A stretch of DNA of 13,469 bases from UBA1794 sp964439955 (GTDB taxonomy: Bacteria; Bacteroidota; Bacteroidia; Bacteroidales; Bacteroidaceae): positions 1 through 13,469 of the forward strand of contig CAYTPX010000042.1 of assembly GCA_964439955.1 (NCBI GenBank), in the 5' to 3' direction. Below are positions 13,353-13,469 of this stretch, in pieces. The stretch's first letter is position 1; each line of letters starts with the position of its first letter. Made by a program: the position numbers and the translations under genes. The notes beneath the pieces are model-generated. The model was not told where the DNA came from. It did not search any database and was given only the letters and a program-made list of their open reading frames with translations.

Positions 13353-13469
13353 TCAGTCCATTTCCACCATCGGCTGCGTCAGCAGCAGGAGCACGTAGCA
13401 CTCCGGAGAATAGTGGCAGAGGACTACCTGCTTTGCACCGCGGAACGAATAGTCGAAATCATAGGAATA
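13353..13469 (-). CDS. Exported paralogue C, 3' end only
   Basis: The last 38 codons of a third family member enter from the right edge: YSYDFDYSFRGAKQVVLCHY then SPECYVLLLLTQPMVEMD and stop. The segment YSFRG and the ending LLLLTQPMVEMD equal paralogue B, while HYSPECYV is close to RYSPECYV of paralogue A. At DNA level the last 46 bases including the stop differ from B at only about three positions. The rest lies outside the window, so start, length and signal peptide are unknown. Its own terminator separates it from gene B, which has a separate promoter. Confidence 0.85.
   Translation of the reverse strand, partial: YSYDFDYSFRGAKQVVLCHYSPECYVLLLLTQPMVEMD

Overview
The window looks like a piece of a Bacteroidales (Bacteroidota) chromosome, probably from a draft or metagenome-derived scaffold, since it contains a run of exactly 100 N. 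The assignment rests on several perfect or near-perfect TAnnTTTG promoter boxes with a -33 element about 20 nt upstream, and on families typical of the phylum: DUF4251, DUF4369-TlpA thioredoxin proteins, a Cthe_2159-type beta-helix protein, and small exported proteins with a sorting-like C-terminus. Base composition is fairly GC-rich for the group.

Layout. (1) 1-2379, minus strand: a two-gene operon of exported proteins joined by a 4-bp ATGA overlap, a small beta-rich protein followed by a large repetitive Cthe_2159-like carbohydrate-binding protein, closed by a strong terminator. (2) 2380-3134: hairpin-rich spacer, a 49-codon two-helix membrane protein on the minus strand that falls below usual ORF cut-offs, and a compact divergent control region with a palindrome. 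(3) 3135-8302, plus strand: DUF4251 protein, ffh (signal recognition particle GTPase), two copies of a TlpA-like thioredoxin gene with identical proteins, and folD. The two copies lie in an 1189-bp direct repeat whose junction left a truncated folD start between them. (4) 8319-8565: strong promoter, tRNA-His(GTG) with encoded CCA, and a hairpin terminator that can also serve the facing gene. (5) 8600-11109, minus strand: YigZ/IMPACT protein, the assembly gap, ahpF (5' 371 codons only) and ahpC with its own promoter. (6) 11261-13469, minus strand: two complete members and the 3' end of a third member of an exported protein family I do not recognise, ending in a nearly invariant carboxy terminus. 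A strong promoter with a 9-bp G tract just after its -7 box, and a short ORF resembling the 5' end of one paralogue, precede the second member. The array continues beyond the right edge.

How the parts fit. Much of the window concerns proteins that leave the cytoplasm: Ffh targets membrane proteins, the TlpA proteins act in the envelope, and the flanking operons encode exported proteins. ahpCF is a standard peroxide-reducing pair. The least explained elements are the tandem exported family at the right end, the recent-looking tlpA duplication inside the ffh-folD region, and the small membrane protein at 2864-3013.
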